Assembly: GCF_030625865.1 (NCBI RefSeq)
Contig: NZ_DAOUQB010000004.1
Location: 23,017 to 87,016, forward strand
DNA length: 64,000 bases
Direction: 5' to 3'
Source: Anaerotignum sp.
Lineage (GTDB): Bacteria; Bacillota; Clostridia; Lachnospirales; Anaerotignaceae
Under the pieces are notes generated by a model. The model was not told the DNA's origin. It was given only the letters and a program-made list of their open reading frames with translations, and ran no database searches. The translations under genes were made by a program, and so were the position numbers. Below are positions 63,469 to 64,000 of the stretch, piece after piece; position 1 is the first letter of the stretch; the number at the start of each line of letters is the position of its first letter.

Positions 63469-63891
63469 TTACTTCTTTGCTGCTTTAGGGCGTTTCGCGC
63501 CATATTTGGATCTAGCCTGCATTCTCTTTGCAACGCCTGCTGTATCCAAAGTACCTCTAACGATGTGGTAACGCACACCGGGAAGGTCTTTTACTCTACC
63601 ACCTCTGATCAGAACAACGCTATGTTCCTGCAGATTGTGGCCTTCACCGGGGATATAAGCTGTTACTTCAATACCGTTGGAAAGACGAACTCTGGCGATC
63701 TTTCTGAGCGCGGAGTTAGGCTTCTTAGGTGTGGAAGTCTTAACTGCTGTACATACACCACGTTTCTGAGGAGAAGAAACATCTGTCGCTTTCTTCTGCA
63801 GAGAGTTTAAGCCTTTCTGCAAAGCGGGTGCTGTTGATTTTTTCTCGATAGTCTGTCTGCCTTTTCTTACTAACTGATTAAACGTAGGCAT
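63469..63891 (-). CDS. rpsL: 30S ribosomal protein S12
   Basis: S12 sits in the decoding centre. The 140-residue protein has [43 protein letters not shown] and [35 protein letters not shown]. Between ALQKG and SPQKRG there is an insertion ([12 protein letters not shown], about 12-16 residues) known in Lachnospirales-type S12. The Lys of TPKKPNSA (E. coli K42/K43) is wild type, so no streptomycin-resistance change is seen there. Start moved to ATG 63891 because AGGAGG is 8 bases upstream. Confidence 0.98.
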   Translation of the reverse strand: MPTFNQLVRKGRQTIEKKSTAPALQKGLNSLQKKATDVSSPQKRGVCTAVKTSTPKKPNSALRKIARVRLSNGIEVTAYIPGEGHNLQEHSVVLIRGGRVKDLPGVRYHIVRGTLDTAGVAKRMQARSKYGAKRPKAAKK

Positions 63892-63950
63892 TAATTGCAC
63901 CTCCTTATAATAATAATACTTTCTGCTCTTGCAATATTTTAGCCTTTATT

Positions 63951-63996
63951 GGTGTGTAATTCGGGCGTGCTTAGAAAAGCCCATAATTACAGACAC
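63951..63996. other. inverted repeat upstream of rpsL
   Basis: TGTAATTcGGGC (63955-63966) pairs with GCCCatAATTACA (63979-63991), with partial outer pairing. It has no T-run and lies about 65 bases before the start codon, so it is a likely leader structure rather than a terminator, or it ends the gene beyond the window. Confidence 0.5.
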
Positions 63997-64000
63997 TAGA

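Noticed and set aside
1-64000. CRISPR arrays, tRNA or rRNA genes, prophage genes
   Set aside because: I saw no regularly spaced repeats, no cloverleaf-like sequence with a TTCGAATC-type T arm, and no phage or transposase genes. A tRNAscan or CRISPR search would be decisive.

Overview
The window is a chromosomal segment from a low-GC, Gram-positive anaerobe of the class Clostridia (Bacillota). The points in favour are the str operon order rpsL-rpsG-fusA-tuf, ribosomal protein S12 with the insertion I associate with Lachnospirales, hrcA-grpE-dnaK-dnaJ under a CIRCE operator, ScpA/ScpB, a LonB paralogue next to Lon, a T-box in front of trpE and a NiCo riboswitch in front of a metal exporter. An Anaerotignum-like member of Lachnospirales is a guess; order level is as far as I would go. 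No rRNA, tRNA, CRISPR, prophage or intact insertion sequence is visible.

Layout. 1-3860 (minus): operon of a histidine phosphatase, a BaiN-type flavoprotein, cmk, plsC and ispH (cut by the window edge), with one sigma-A promoter. 4138-8526 (minus): rluB, a DacF-type carboxypeptidase, a small BamE-like membrane protein, scpB, scpA and a degenerate site-2 protease homologue. 8567-9332 (plus): a two-gene Xre regulator/membrane protein unit with three operator-like repeats over its promoter. 9398-15035 (minus): proB, zinc-ribbon protein, DUF2085, 5-formyl-THF cyclo-ligase, proA, DUF2971, ketopantoate-reductase-like protein. 15155-15780: remains of a c-di-GMP signalling gene. 15935-17614: glnS. 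18154-23468 (plus): DUF5721-like gene, CIRCE, htpG, an unknown gene and a CstA-type transporter. 23475-26103: exonuclease III (minus) facing away from an ArsC-fold/nitrilase/low-MW phosphatase operon (plus).

26137-26460 carries a small repeat element whose second copy supplies the stop codon of trpA. 26437-33245 (minus) is a complete trpEGDCFBA operon with a T-box leader. 33327-35716 holds divergent PhzF-like and MocR-type genes with direct repeats between them. 35811-36932 is a CDF metal exporter under a NiCo riboswitch. 37037-43103 (minus): hemW, hrcA, grpE, dnaK, dnaJ. 43241-45115 (plus): an LTA-synthase-like sulfatase. 45232-53468 (minus): diaminopropionate ammonia-lyase, a ceramidase-like protein, the tightly coupled pepP-DUF2161-yccF-ybjQ operon, AlaX and DegV. 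53487-63900 (minus): a membrane protein, engB, lon, lonB, tuf, fusA, rpsG and rpsL.

Themes. Protein quality control is concentrated here (HrcA regulon with two CIRCE sites, Lon, LonB, HtpG), together with amino-acid biosynthesis (Trp, Pro) and translation. Nothing in the window forms an obvious new multi-gene system. The most unusual items are the HExxR site-2 protease homologue, the triple-operator Xre unit, the CIRCE site placed upstream of the htpG promoter, the repeat element fused to the trpA end, and HtpG with a eukaryote-like charged linker. Many start codons in the ORF track were moved downstream to the codon with a real Shine-Dalgarno sequence; these are stated per gene. All family names come from recognition by eye, not from a database search.
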